DNA of 64,000 nt from Paraescarpia echinospica (GCA_020002185.1 CM034544.1:38344243-38408242); one strand, 5' to 3'; shown: positions 46,745 through 58,846, numbered from the stretch's first letter. Notes: a model not told the origin generated them from the letters alone. Program-made: numbers and translations.

Positions 46745-47356
46745 CGCAGCGTGGTCCTACTTCCAACGGATCGCCAATCGCCATCGCCTCGGCCCACGGC
46801 GAGAGTGACGGGGATACCGCGCCGCCCCGTCAACCAACAGTTACTACTTGGTCGAAGCCGTGTAAATAGCGACGCCGCCACCATCCGCTGTCCGAGTACT
46901 ACCATCGTTCACGCCTCGTGTCCAGCCGAGGGATGGCTTCAGCCCTTATCTTGGCCCCGCTCGAACACCATATCCAGACGGACATTTCGGTGGGCCCCCA
47001 AGAGCGTACGGGGCCCAAAACTACTAACGTTTGTAATATACTACCTTCTCTCTCTCTTTCTCTTCTTGTCGTTTTTTTAAAACACTAAACACCTTATCTA
47101 ATAAAATATATTGCTTACCGTCTCCTTTCATTTGCTAATAAAAACATATTGCTCACCGTCTCATTTCATATGTACAGTCCTCGTCGTAATACATCCGATT
47201 TACTATAGGCCTCTATATTCCACTATAAAGCCAACTTGAGCTTAATAATACAGCACACTTATTAGAAAACGGTCTTACTCACTCCTAGCTAGCTTACAGT
47301 GTGAATAATAAAGCGCATTCTCCGTTTAGCGTCGGTCTATGTTATTTTTAGCTCCC

Positions 47357-47645
47357 TCCGTTCCTCCTCACGGCAATGAAACTAGCACGCCCACCCGCAG
47401 CTAGCCTTAACTAGGTCACCGACACCGTCGCAGTCATAGGTCAACTCCGTTCCGCCTCACGGCCAGAAAGCTAGCACGCCCGCCTGCAGCTAGCCTTAAC
47501 TAGGTCACCGATGCCGTCGCAGTCGTAGGTCACCGATACCATCATTATTCATCGATACCAGCAACCGGTGTATTTCGTCACCAACTACGACACCGTTAAA
47601 GTCATAGGTCACCGATGTCGTCATTATTCATCGACACCAGGCAGC
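47357..47645. repeat. Diverged tandem repeats, about 90 and 110 bp
   Basis: CTCCGTTCxxCCTCACGGC, CAGCTAGCCTTAACTAGGTC and GTCGCAGTCxTAGGTCA occur twice (from 47357 and 47447). A following unit with ATCATTATTCATCGATACCA is repeated near 47610. Confidence 0.75.
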
Positions 47646-47892
47646 CGTTGTATTACGGGTTTGTACAGGAACCCAAAATGAATAAAATAACTAGTCCACA
47701 ACACACACAAATAATACACCGACCTAGCCTAGTGACCAAATAATAATAATAATAAACGAAGGCTTCAAATAGGCAGCACTACACTGTTTATTTACGTCTA
47801 CGGGTGATCACATAACCACGATTTTCATAATGTTACATATAAATGTCTGATAACTCATTCTTACACTAGAGGCGCTACTGAGTACACTGTTT

Positions 47893-47990
47893 ACGTCTAT
47901 ATAACCACGAGTTTTCATAACCTCACACATAACCACAATTTTCATAACCTCACACATAACCACAATTATCATAACCTCACACATAAGTAT
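47893..47990. repeat. 26-27-bp tandem repeat, about 3.5 copies
   Basis: ATAACCACAATTTTCATAAC followed by CTCACAC is repeated with small changes. Confidence 0.85.
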
Positions 47991-48339
47991 CTACTCATTC
48001 TTGCACTAGAGGCGTTACTGTGTACTTTATTTTAGCGCATAATCACTAGAGGTCAGCACAACAGTTTGACTAATAGGTTTTTGCACTTACATGAACCCGC
48101 GGTGACTATAAAAAAGGGTTCAAAAAACCTATTAATCACATTGTTTTTATATGTAGGATGTCAGCAAGCAATTAAGATAAGATATTTTTTATGAGTAGAT
48201 TTTTATGACAGATCATCCATCATTTATTTTTGATAAGTAGGAATCCATTTGGAATGACTGCTCCAAAACCCTTTGATGTCCTTTTATGTTTTATTCGTAC
48301 ACGGTTGTCTATTGCGCGTATATACTACTGATGTCAAAT

Positions 48340-48400
48340 AAGAATAATTCAGAATTCAGGAAACCGTCTTCTGCATTGTTCTTCTGTGTGTGTGTGTGTG

Positions 48401-48434
<34 letters not shown>

Positions 48435-48960
48435 CACATTTATCTCAGGATGGACATATTTGTTACTAGATATTTAGTTCAATATTGATATCGAAATATA
48501 GTTGAACCTTTTCGTACGATATTACGGTATGATAAAAAGCCATCACGTTTTTTTATTATATAAATTAAGTTCTGAACGTAGGACACAGGTTACTTTGAAA
48601 TAGGTTGCATGTTCGAAACACTACCGTATTGTTTTAAGGGTGAAGGTTTGATGCTAATGCACCTGCAGACTTCAGTCACACCTACTGTGTGCAGACTCTT
48701 CATATGTTAGACCCTGTATGTCCCACAAGAGGACGGTTGCATGAACCACGTGTAAGGTGCAATATGTATATTTGACAAAGATTTTGTCGTTCTGACGACA
48801 GTCCAACATCTCAATCTCTGATTCACGGATTGTCTTTGGAACCATGGGAAACTTTCGTTTCTTAGAATCTCACAAAACAACAAAGATACTGGTGTCTTAT
48901 TGCAATGTCGCTTCGTCAAAACAACTCCATGTATTCATTGTTTGATTGATCTTCTTGTCA
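48340..48960 (+). repeat. Unnamed dispersed repeat R-A, copy 3
   Basis: Inverse of 23290-23910, with (GT)n at 48383-48434 in the same relative place as the (CA)n of copy 1. Shared words include CCGTATTGTTTTAAGGGTGA, AACCACGTGTAAGGTGCA, TTTGGAACCATGGGAAA and GTCGCTTCGTCAAAACAA. A minus ORF inside (48919-48707) is not conserved in copy 1. Confidence 0.75.
48383..48434. repeat. (GT)n microsatellite
   Basis: GT dinucleotides with one GC interruption, within R-A copy 3. Confidence 0.95.
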
Positions 48961-48969
48961 TCAAAGGCA

Positions 48970-49615
48970 TATCGTGCCCTAACCATGTTATGAGTCGGGG
49001 CCCGGGTGTATTTCTGCAAGACCATGACTACTTGTTTCCAATATTGACAATGTTGTATACTATTTAAACTTCATTGACATAGTAAAAACATGTGCCATAT
49101 TCCGATCAGAGCAGCTGCTGTTCTTCAGCTTGAAGTGGGCGATATAAGGGTTTTTTGATATAAATTAGAATAGCATAGGCGTTCCATTCGTTTTTAAAAT
49201 CTTAGCTAGTTTATGCTATATACAGACATTCAAATTAAAACACGTTGTGTGAATTATCCGTCAATCTGTAAATTTACGAAAGGTCAATGACGCTTTGCTA
49301 TTGTGATTGTTGTTATATATATAGCGACGCCGTTGGACCCTTAGTTTTTCTAAGCTCATACGGTGCGGCTCTTTGGTATATGAAATTGCTTTGTAAATTA
49401 TGATCAACATGGCGTGATATCCAAATTCCAATGTCCATAGAACTTCACTGAATTCTGGTAGATTGGCGTGCTCAATTGGTTGGATGATAAATCTTCAAAT
49501 TCAAACCCCCTAACATTGATCCCAAGGCTAAGGATTCCAAGCTACATCTATATTTAGTGGTAAACTGACGAATGTAGCCCTACGTTTACTCACTTGTTGC
49601 ACATTGTGCATAGCG
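48970..49615. other. No recognisable feature
   Basis: AT-rich without motif-bearing frames. Confidence 0.4.
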
Positions 49616-49621
49616 GTAATA

Positions 49622-49800
49622 TTACACGAACACACGTACATGTATGGGGAGTGCCCGTTTCTTCAAAGGCCTACTGTTGAACGCTTCATCATTCCGTTGT
49701 AACCACAGTGTTGATCTTACATGAACACACGTACATGTATGGGGAGTGCCTCTTTCTTCGAAGCCCCACTGTTGAACGCTTCATCATTCCGTTGTAACAA
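49622..49800. repeat. Two-copy tandem duplication of about 95 bp
   Basis: GAACACACGTACATGTATGG, GGGAGTGCC and TTGAACGCTTCATCATTCCG recur about 95 bp apart with few changes. Confidence 0.85.
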
Positions 49801-49809
49801 TAGCGTACA

Positions 49810-52800
49810 AGCGCATGTAACCGCGGGATACTAAAACATTTCAGTGTAGGCCCTATTATGCTTACAGTGGCTCCGTGTCCGAACCCCCTTGCCTGTGGGA
49901 GCCCTCTTCGGACACGGGGCAAACTCTGGACCAGCCGACCTATAAGTCCGTATAGGTTGTTGGACCGAGAGACAGGCAGACACACATACGTTTCGCTCTA
50001 TTATTATAAAATAATTTTGTTTTTTTGAAATTATTTTGCAATGCTATTTATTTAATACGCTCGTAGCTGCGACATTAACGGATTCATTATGTTTACTCAT
50101 TTGTACTCGATACCACAAGATGGCACCACCCATAACATTACATAACATGCCATAGCATAACATAGCATAGTAGAGCAGAGCAAAGCATAACATTATAATC
50201 TTTATTGCTTATTTAACGGAGTTTGTTTTTACAACACGCTCTTCATTTCTATATGGATAACATCGTAACTATACGGCTCGATTTTAGCAACGTGGTTGAT
50301 CACGTATACAGTTCCATTCCAGAACAAAACTTTTATCAACTGTTATATAATTATGTGTTGAACTTTAATGATCGCTAATCAGCCGCTGATTCACTTATTC
50401 AGTCAGATACCGTATTCGTGATCAATGTCAACAATAAATACTAAGATTATACAACTAGAATACTAAAATACAAAACAGCATACATTACACGAATTAGACA
50501 AAGTCAAACAATGAATAATTTCCAAAACATTAAGTTAGTCATTTAAAACAGCCTCTACAATAAGGAACCGACCAGAAATACTAGCCAACAGAGGGCTCCA
50601 CTTAACTCACATTCAATCGTACAAACGAATCCAATGGTTTTTCTGAGAGAAGCTAATTTAAATTACAAAATACTGCAACAGGAATTCACAGCTTATAAAA
50701 TACCTAAACCCAACAGCACACAATGTTATGTCCATAATATACTGCAGTCGGTATACTAAACATGATGCATTATATTGTCACATTCATCGAAACAGGTTGA
50801 CTGTAGTAGCTCCGGAGACAGCAGCGACCAGCAGACGACATCGTTGCTTCTCAACCTTTTTTATGTCGAGGCATACTTTCGAGTTCGCTCGAATCTCGTG
50901 GTACACAATTTTGTCAATGTGTATTCTATTAACTTTTCTATAATTATAACACATATATTTGATTATAACAATTTCAACGTTGCAAGTTATAAACGATTTT
51001 TAAATCATGAATTTGATTAATTTGAATTTTCATTATCAATGAAAATCTACAATTACCACTTATCATCATTAACAAGGAGATTATAAACTTTATCTTTATA
51101 AAACACTTTTGACAAGTATGACGTCACTATCGATCATGACGTAACCAAGTAGTTTACTTATAATTATTCTCTTGGAAACAAAGGCGCTGAATGAGCTGCA
51201 AGATCAAGGTTCTTTAGACCTGACCACATGTTTTCTTGATATATATCAATGTTGAGAAGCTCTCTTCACAAACGTGTTTTGCTGAAATTGGTAGCAAATG
51301 CCTCAACATCACGATCAATTGCATCAAATATGCGTTCATAAACACATCAGAAAAATCTGGCTGCATCATGCTTCGACAGATCGAGCGAACATATTACGAT
51401 CACAGTCATTTAATACATGCAAGTTCATGCCAGCAATTGTCTTCTAGCAAACGTTTATGCTTCAAATCGTTGTGAAACATCAGAAACTAAACTAATATAT
51501 TATATCTCTAAAAGCTCTTGAAAGAACCCTACCCAAAACAACGAGTGAAGAAGTACGGATTCTTGTTGGGACCCACCCCCTCACAAAGTGCCCTCTGATT
51601 GGCCTTGATTTCTTGAGACTTGATGATGTTTGGCATCAATTGCTCTCGACTAAAGAAACAGTTTATGTTTTGAAGGTTGTTTGTTCGCACATTTGCCACA
51701 AATCTTGTGGCATGTCCTGTCACTACAGTTGCCCAATCGACCACAAACAAAGATTGTAACGTTTATAATACGACGGTAGCTTGGATTAAAAAGCACAGTA
51801 AAGCCTAATCACAAAATCTAAACTTGGTGTATAGACAATCTGTCGTATAACCTCGAAGAACACATACTTATTTTAAAAGATCCAAGCTTACCCTAATTAA
51901 TTCATAATTTAATATAGTAATTATTTGTTCTTGTAGGCTGTTCAGTCAACGGCGAGGAATTTTCATTGTGAACCCACAAGGCGCCATGTAAAGATTAGTG
52001 ATATCTAGCGGGTACCTTGAGCTAATAAATAAGAACTGTACAATGGTATCCTTCAGATGAAGCTATATTGCACTGTCGGTGACGTTTTGTTGGGGATTGG
52101 TTACTATAAATAGTTGCGTCAGCAATATTGAGACGATATCACTTTCGTCTAACTTTTTGGTTCATGTTGTCCTTGCACACTTGCCACCGTTGGAGACGAC
52201 AACCCCTTCGCTTCCCACCCCAAGCACGCAAGTTCTGTCAGTGTTCTGCAATAAAATCTGACGGAATATTTGATTGATTATCCATTTGTACTTCGACACA
52301 TCTCGACAGACACAAGCCGTCTGTTTCTGTCGCTGTCTGCCACTGATATCGGCTTCAGCTATTAATGTCGCGTGGTGTACCAACGTACATAATCACATAA
52401 TAATCACTCACGTAATACCAGAAATGTCTCTCACCAAATCTACCTAAAGCTAAAACTGCCTACTATTAACGCGGTTTTTTTAATTGTATTTTGGTTTATA
52501 TGTGCCATGTATGTTATGGTTTTAATTAGTTAATTTTAAATTTTTATTATTTATTTTATATATTGATTTATTTTTATGTATTTGTCTTTAATTATTATTA
52601 TTATTTTTTATTTTTATTTAAATGATCAATCAATCAAAAACTATAGACCATCCGTGGCCACACTACTCACGAATATGTCACCTCCCGAATATTACATGTG
52701 GGTTTATGTAAAGGGACAATACAACACTTCTTTATTTGTGTAAGAATAATTACTACCTTTGCTCGATGGTTTACATGTATACAGTAAACATTGTTTTAAG

Positions 52801-52860
52801 TACATTTACACATCTACGTAAATAGTAATATATGTCCTTCAGCGCGGGCAGAATCCGTTC
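49810..52860. other. Long AT-rich stretch without identified genes
   Basis: It contains a (CATAA)-rich tract near 50135-50190, an AT-rich low-complexity stretch at 52470-52640 ending in AATCAATCAA, and short ORFs with no motif support on either strand. Confidence 0.45.
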
Positions 52861-52874
52861 CCCGGTGGAAATTC

Positions 52875-53080
52875 CATGTTAAAAGATAGGGGATTTCCAA
52901 AGGAGTGCTGCCGGGTTAAGAGATAAGACATTTTTTCCCATGTTAAAGGATAGGGGATTTCCACCGAAGTGCTCCCGGGTTAAGAGATAGGACATTTTTT
53001 CCCATGTTAAAAGATAGGGATTTGCACCAGGGCGCTCCCATGTTAAAGGATAGGGAATTTTCCCATTGTTAAAGGATTGG
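52875..53080. repeat. 64-bp tandem repeat with CATGTTAAAGGATAGGG core
   Basis: CATGTTAAAxGATAGGG occurs at 52875, 52939, 53003 and 53039, with a degenerate copy near 53062. The first three are 64 bp apart. The same core, inverted, forms another cluster at 61385-61560. Confidence 0.9.
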
Positions 53081-53149
53081 AGCTATTATCGTAAAGGTAT
53101 ACGACTTTTTGAAAAAATAAAATATACAGAACAGCATTTGAATATGTCA

Positions 53150-53290
53150 CACATCAGATTGCTTGGCCCGTAGGCTCCGCCAAAGGACCGAGCCCTTATT
53201 TGTTTGACGATGACATGTCTAAAATGTGGTGTTATAATGAGGCGTAATTTATAATAAAAGGATTATAAATTCAGCGGAGTATACGAAGCA
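53150..53290 (-). repeat. Dispersed repeat R-B, copy 2
   Basis: Inverse of the first part of 19298-19490: TTGGCCCGTAGGC, GACATGTCTAAAATGTGGTG and GGCGTAATTTATAATAAAAG. Confidence 0.65.
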
Positions 53291-53399
53291 ATGTATACGA
53301 AATGTAGACTACATATAGGACTATGTTATATCAGAACCTGTAGCCTCGTTTATTCGAACAGAGCGACCATCTTGGAATTAGACCTTTGGTATAATTTAC

Positions 53400-53748
53400 A
53401 TACGGTAGTATCTAAATTCGTGTTTCTTATAAAAACTGTATTCGAGACGTGTCTGGACATGTTTGTTTGTTGCGAGCGTAAGCGTGCGCACCATGTGTGA
53501 CGTCAATAAACTGTTACGCGCAGTAATTTTGTACGCGTGGTGAATTGGACAAACAGGTAGTGCTTTGGTTAGCCATTGTTTTGAGCTTTCGCACTTGAAT
53601 GTAATCCCATCATGTGACGTCATGGTACGCGCAGTAATTTTGTGGGCGAGGTGATTTGGTCAAACAGGTAATGATTTGGTTAGCCATTGTTTTGAACTTT
53701 CGCGCAGAAAGTTAATCCCATCATGTGATGTCATCAACATTGACGTCA
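53400..53748. repeat. Tandem units of about 115-125 bp carrying TGACGTCA
   Basis: GCGCAGTAATTTTGT, TTTGGTTAGCCATTGTTTTG and AATCCCATCATGTGA recur in adjacent units. Perfect CRE palindromes TGACGTCA lie at 53498-53505, 53615-53622 and 53741-53748, spaced 117 and 126 bp. Confidence 0.85.
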
Positions 53749-54022
53749 AATTCCCCTGTAAAATGTAATTCTAGAAGTTTCTTTGCTAATTTTGTCAACA
53801 CACTAGAAAACCGACGCTACTGTGTCCTGGAGACGAGTCTGAACTTGTTTGTTGGTTGCGGGCGCGAGCGCGCTTGCGTCCTGTATAACGTCAACGCTAT
53901 CATAGTCATTGGTTAGCCATCCTTTGTAAGAACTATATTAGAAAATGCAATCACGGCCTGCAGAGTAAAATCATCGTTCACCACACCACAGGCATATCAC
54001 GCTATAAGCAAACTGGTAGTAA
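53735..54022. repeat. Left arm of a 285-bp inverted repeat (partner 60252-60545)
   Basis: Starts at GACGTCAAATTCCCCTGTAA and runs through TTGGTTGCGGGCGCGAGCGC and CATATCACGCTATAAGC. The partner carries the same sequence inverted, at high identity. A diverged piece of the same motif lies at 54165-54240. Confidence 0.9.
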
Positions 54023-54450
54023 GAAGTGGTAGTCAAGCCCAAGGCTCTATGTGTTGGAAAAACATCCGTGTATTTGTCCTGTGTTAAAACATAGGAGCTA
54101 AAGCCTACGTTAAACAACAGGAACTTATCTGGTAAATTACTATCGTGTTATAGCGAGTGTGAATTTTCCATCTAAAATTTCATTCAAGAAATTGCTTTGG
54201 TAATTTTTTTCAGCACACTACAAAACTGACGCTACTAATCGGTATAAACTGGTATAAACTCGTAATGAATGCTCTGTGTGTTGGAAGAACAGCCGGGTGT
54301 CGACATATAACATTTATACTTAACAGCCGTATCTCACTTGAGCGTCGCTTGAAAACTGATTGCAAACTAGTTCCAAACTGTTTTGAAGTGGTATTCCCTG
54401 TTCAAGTCTCATGTGTCTTTCACCTGCATCTAGAGATCAACAGTATTGTT

Positions 54451-54744
54451 TCAATCTTTTATCATGCTATCATTCTTAATCCACTCGTATGTACGTATGT
54501 AAAGAAGTAAACACAATCGATGCGCTATGCGCGATGCGCTATGTGCGAGACACGTTGTCAACTCGGTGGCCTTGACGCCAAACTTATCGAATAAAGAATT
54601 GGTTGCAAATCTGTTTTTCGAATCAGGCGCGTAACAAAGTGAAGTGTTATGATAGAACAGTACAGGAACATAATAACCTTCCAGATAAGATGTACCAGTA
54701 TTTTTATTGATTAACGTATTACGGTCAAATGTATAAAGAACCAT
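54451..54744 (-). other. Unassigned minus-strand ORF in a duplicated segment
   Basis: A 97-codon open frame with YLEGYYVPVLFYHN and FATNSLFDKFGVKATEL looks protein-like in composition. Bases 54640-54700 recur at 55160-55214, where the second copy is split by the LINE. No family or splice structure was recognised, and the frame is not maintained far in the second copy. Confidence 0.25.
54640..54700 (+). repeat. Unoccupied paralogue of the LINE insertion site
   Basis: GAACAGTACAGGAACATAAT, AACCTTCCAGATAAGATGTA and CCAGTATTT are continuous here. The same sequence at 55165 is interrupted after CCAGATA by the LINE and resumes at 58298 with AGATAAGATGTACCAG. Confidence 0.9.
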
Positions 54745-55175
54745 TAGAACGTTTTTATCTTTATTCCATACTGTAGTGTTTAATGTCGTGCTTCTTTGGT
54801 AAACCTTTCAAACTTGCTTCTGTTGCAGAACACCTAACCTGGTATTGGTAACTAAAAATGGACCCATACAGATATACATAGATACATACATATACAGACG
54901 AATATAGGTGCAAACCTCATCTGGTGTCTTTTTCATAGTGTAATGCAAAGCATACGTTGGGAACCTTACTAATAGCTTTACACTTCACAACTAAAGAGAC
55001 TATCCATATTGTCAACATCAAGGATATCAAGGGCAGTGATCATAGGGATAGGTATAGAGACATACATATACATAGATACTTACATAGAGATGGAAAATAT
55101 AGGACAAACGAAACACTTAGATCAATGAGTGATAAGACTTGTCACACAAACGAAACACTTGGATAGTGAAGCGTT

Positions 55176-57896
55176 ATGATAGAACAGTACAGGAACATAA
55201 TAACCTTCCAGATAGTCCAAATAAATGGTGGTAATCTATCTAAGAGCATAACCATTGGAAACATATATAGACCTCCACGAACTTCTAATGATAACTTAAA
55301 TGCTTTTATAAATGAATTTACTTCTATAATATCATCAATGGAAAACAACTGTAATAACAATCTCATTATCACAGGAGATTTTAATATAAATTTGCTTAAA
55401 TTAAATGAAAATGATGCATATAGTAACTTTTTTGACACCATAATATCACACAGCCTTTACCCGCAAATTACTCTTCCTACTAGATTTACTAGAACAAATG
55501 GTACTTTAATAGATAATTTCTTTTGTAAACTTAATAAATCTATATTGGAGAGTACTGCAGGGATTTTAATCAAAACAATTTCTGATCATCAGCCGTATTT
55601 TATATTCATCAACGTCTCATTAAAGACTGAATCTCCACCTAAATATGTTAAAATAAATATACTAAATGAAGAGGCAATGCATAAAGTTAAACACGAAATA
55701 AAATCAAATGAGATATACAATAAGCTAAATAAAAATATAAATGCAGACACAAATTTAAATTATGATATAATCTACGAAGAAATTATACGGGCAAAAAATA
55801 AGCATATGCAAACTAAGCTGGTGAAATTTAATAAATATAAACATAAAAGATCAACGTGGATTACACAAGGATTGCTAAAATCTATTCAATATCGAGACAA
55901 ACTCTATAAACAATTAAAATTGACCCAACCAAATTCGACAAGCTATGAAGCTATTAATATTAATCTAAAAACTTATAATACGATATTAAAGAAAAATATT
56001 CGTGCAGCCAAACAAGTGTATTTTGAACAAAGATTTAATCGATTTAAATATGATATAAAAAATACCTGGAAAGTTATTAATGAATTTCTTTCAAAAAATC
56101 GTACAAACCGTAGATTACCATTATTTTTTATAGAAAATGGTACAAAAATAACTGATAAAAAGGATATTGCAAACAAATTTAATAATTATTTTACAAATAT
56201 AGGTCAGACCATCGCACAAGGTATTAAATATAAAGGTGACAAAAACTATAGTTATTATTTAAACAAAAACATTAATTCTGTATTTACGTTTCAGAGTATT
56301 GATGAAGAGACTGTTAGGAACACTATTAATAATCTTCCCACAAAAAACAGCTGTGGATTTGATGGCATTTCTTCAAAATTTCTTAAGATAGTTGAGCCTG
56401 CAATTATCAAATCATTAACGCTGTTAATAAACCAAGTTTTAAAATCCGGGATATTCCCAGACAAACTAAAAATTGCAAAAGTTATTCCTATATTTAAGAA
56501 AGACGATCCATCTTTATTTGAAAATTACAGACCAATTTCCCTTCTTCCCACAATTTCTAAAGTGTTAGAGAAATTAATTTTTATTCAATTATATTCATAT
56601 TTCAATGATATGAAGCTTTTATTTGATAATCAATATGGTTTTAGAGCAAAATATTCAACGGAATTTGCTGCGCTTGAGCTAATAGATAGAATTATAACTC
56701 AAATGGATAATAATGATGAACCAATTAATGTATTTCTCGACCTTTCTAAGGCGTTTGATACTATTGACCATAACATTTTACTTAACAAATTAACTTACTA
56801 TGGCCTAAATGGTTCAACTTTGCAGTTATTCAGAAGTTACTTACAAAACAGGAAACAATACACTGAATTTGAACAAATAAATTCAGACATCTTACCTATA
56901 ACAATCGGCGTCCCACAAGGTTCAATCCTTGGACCACTATTATTTATCATTTACATAAATGATTTCTCACAAGCTAGTCAAATATTTAATTTCGTCATGT
57001 ACGCTGATGACACCACATTATCTAGCTCTTTAAAATGTCTTAACAACAACAACAACACACGCAACAAAAGTACAGAATCCTTAATAAATGAAGAACTTTT
57101 TAAAGTTAATGAATGGCTAAACATAAATAAATTATCTTTAAATAAAAGCAAATCAAAATACATGATTTTTCATATGCCTAATAAACGCACGCAGACTCTT
57201 ACGCTTAAAATAGATAATATAAATATTGAAAGAGTAGATGAATTTAACTTTCTAGGATTGACTTTAGACACTAACCTAAATTGGAAAAAACACACTGAGA
57301 AAATTTCAAATAAGTGCTCCAAAACAATTGGCATAATAAACAGATTAAAATATGTATTACCTTTAGATATAAAAGTGTTGTTATATAACACTTTAATATT
57401 ATCTCATATCAATTATTGTACCATGGTTTGGGGATACCAAATAAATAGAATTACAAAAATTCAAAAAAAAGCCGTTCGAATAATAACCTTAAACAAATAT
57501 AACTCACACACGGAACCACTTTTTAAAAAACTTAAATTACTAAAAGTAGAAGACATATTAAAGTTACATGAATTAAAATTTTACTTTAAATACATCCATA
57601 AAATGTTACCTCCTTATTTACTTAACTGGCAAATTATCCCAAGTGTAAACATACATAATTATAATACTCGTGAAAAAAATTATATACATACTTTTAGAAC
57701 TAAGCATGAATTTGCAATGAAATGTCTCAAATACAGCCTACCACATGCTATAAATTACACCCCCGATATAATCAAAGACAAAATATATACTCACAGTTTG
57801 CGAGGCTTCTCATTTTATATAAAAACATACTTGTTACACAAATATAATGATTCATGCACTCTATCAAATTGCTACACGTGTCAACAGAACCATTAA
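55176..57896 (+). CDS. LINE ORF2 (endonuclease tail plus intact reverse transcriptase), 906 codons
   Basis: Multifunctional retrotransposon protein that nicks target DNA and reverse-transcribes its own RNA. Visible are the C-terminal half of the endonuclease, with ITGDFN (residues 65-70) and the catalytic SDH (136-138); the RT fingers KIAKVIPIFKKDD and YRPISLLPTISKV; palm A FLDLSKAFDTID (Asp522); palm B GVPQGSILGPLL; palm C MYADD (608-612); the thumb; and a C-terminal Cys-x-x-Cys (CYTCQQNH). There is no stop or frameshift through 2.7 kb. However, the element begins at codon 14: the ATG and the first 13 codons are flanking target DNA. The N-terminal endonuclease is truncated, so the copy is probably unable to nick normally. 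The family resembles CR1/L2-group LINEs; the decayed relative at 14473-17028 confirms it is repetitive. Confidence 0.92.
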   Translation: MIEQYRNIITFQIVQINGGNLSKSITIGNIYRPPRTSNDNLNAFINEFTSIISSMENNCNNNLIITGDFNINLLKLNENDAYSNFFDTIISHSLYPQITLPTRFTRTNGTLIDNFFCKLNKSILESTAGILIKTISDHQPYFIFINVSLKTESPPKYVKINILNEEAMHKVKHEIKSNEIYNKLNKNINADTNLNYDIIYEEIIRAKNKHMQTKLVKFNKYKHKRSTWITQGLLKSIQYRDKLYKQLKLTQPNSTSYEAININLKTYNTILKKNIRAAKQVYFEQRFNRFKYDIKNTWKVINEFLSKNRTNRRLPLFFIENGTKITDKKDIANKFNNYFTNIGQTIAQGIKYKGDKNYSYYLNKNINSVFTFQSIDEETVRNTINNLPTKNSCGFDGISSKFLKIVEPAIIKSLTLLINQVLKSGIFPDKLKIAKVIPIFKKDDPSLFENYRPISLLPTISKVLEKLIFIQLYSYFNDMKLLFDNQYGFRAKYSTEFAALELIDRIITQMDNNDEPINVFLDLSKAFDTIDHNILLNKLTYYGLNGSTLQLFRSYLQNRKQYTEFEQINSDILPITIGVPQGSILGPLLFIIYINDFSQASQIFNFVMYADDTTLSSSLKCLNNNNNTRNKSTESLINEELFKVNEWLNINKLSLNKSKSKYMIFHMPNKRTQTLTLKIDNINIERVDEFNFLGLTLDTNLNWKKHTEKISNKCSKTIGIINRLKYVLPLDIKVLLYNTLILSHINYCTMVWGYQINRITKIQKKAVRIITLNKYNSHTEPLFKKLKLLKVEDILKLHELKFYFKYIHKMLPPYLLNWQIIPSVNIHNYNTREKNYIHTFRTKHEFAMKCLKYSLPHAINYTPDIIKDKIYTHSLRGFSFYIKTYLLHKYNDSCTLSNCYTCQQNH
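55209..55214 (+). repeat. Left target-site duplication of the LINE
   Basis: CAGATA directly before the element's first base, repeated at 58297-58302. Confidence 0.75.
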
Positions 57897-58296
57897 ATAC
57901 AATACATTTGATGCTAGCTTCAGGCAACCAGCACACATACAAACTTACATTCTCACATAAAACAAGCATGAGATAGACACCTTGTAAAATGACCACATAA
58001 ATTATCACGTAAATAGGGTGGCTCCTATGATAGCGACAATTGTGTCTTAATATGAGTCACCGACCCCGATTGAATAAGCTATATGATTAATATCTATGGT
58101 ACACCAATACCATAATAACTGTACATGCGTTTGTCTGTATTTTCCGAATAGTATGTTGAACATATAATTATATACGTTTATGTATGTCTGCATAATGTTT
58201 ATATTTGTTGTTTATTACAGCATAAGTGATGTTCAAAAACCAATTAATTGTGTACCTATATGGGGTCAAATAAACGTTTACTTACTTACTTACTTA
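55215..58296 (+). mobile_element. 5'-truncated LINE insertion with (CTTA)n tail
   Basis: About 3.08 kb: ORF2 to 57896, a 3' region with GGGTGGCTCCTATGATAGCG (shared with the 14.5-kb copy), GGGGTCAAATAAACG and a (CTTA)n tail to 58296. The flanks are CAGATA on both sides. The uninterrupted paralogue at 54640-54700 shows the pre-insertion sequence. Confidence 0.9.
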
Positions 58297-58302
58297 CAGA
58301 TA
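58297..58302 (+). repeat. Right target-site duplication of the LINE
   Basis: CAGATA following the (CTTA)n tail. Confidence 0.75.
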
Positions 58303-58403
58303 AGATGTACCAGTATTTATATAGTTTACGTATTAATGGTCAAGAGTACAAATGCCCATTAGAAAATATATATAAAATTATTATCTTTGATGAAGAACAT
58401 TAC

Positions 58404-58430
58404 ACACACAATACACACAACACACACACA

Positions 58431-58501
<71 letters not shown>

Positions 58502-58842
58502 ACAACGCACACAACGCACACAACACACACAACACACACACAACACATACAATACACCAAAACACACACATAACACACACACACACAACACACACAAAAC
58601 AAACACACAACACACACAACATACACAACACACGCACAACACACACAACATAAACACAACACACGCACAACACACATACACAACACACACAACACACACA
58701 ACACACACAACACACACAACACACACAACACACACAACACACACAACACACACAACATACACAACACACACACACACAAACACACACACACATACAACAA
58801 TCACACAACACACAACACACGCACAACACACACATACACACA
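58404..58842. repeat. (CA)n-derived microsatellite with CAACA interruptions
   Basis: Pure (CA)n to about 58494, then repeated ACACACAACAC-type units. The Thr-His and Cys-Val ORFs in all frames are artefacts. Confidence 0.95.
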
Positions 58843-58846
58843 TCTG

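Noticed and set aside
46453..46905. 150-codon minus ORF and two other plus frames in the GC-rich exon
   Set aside because: All are open because of GC-rich, stop-poor sequence; only one plus frame has phase-consistent splice sites and an upstream ATG.
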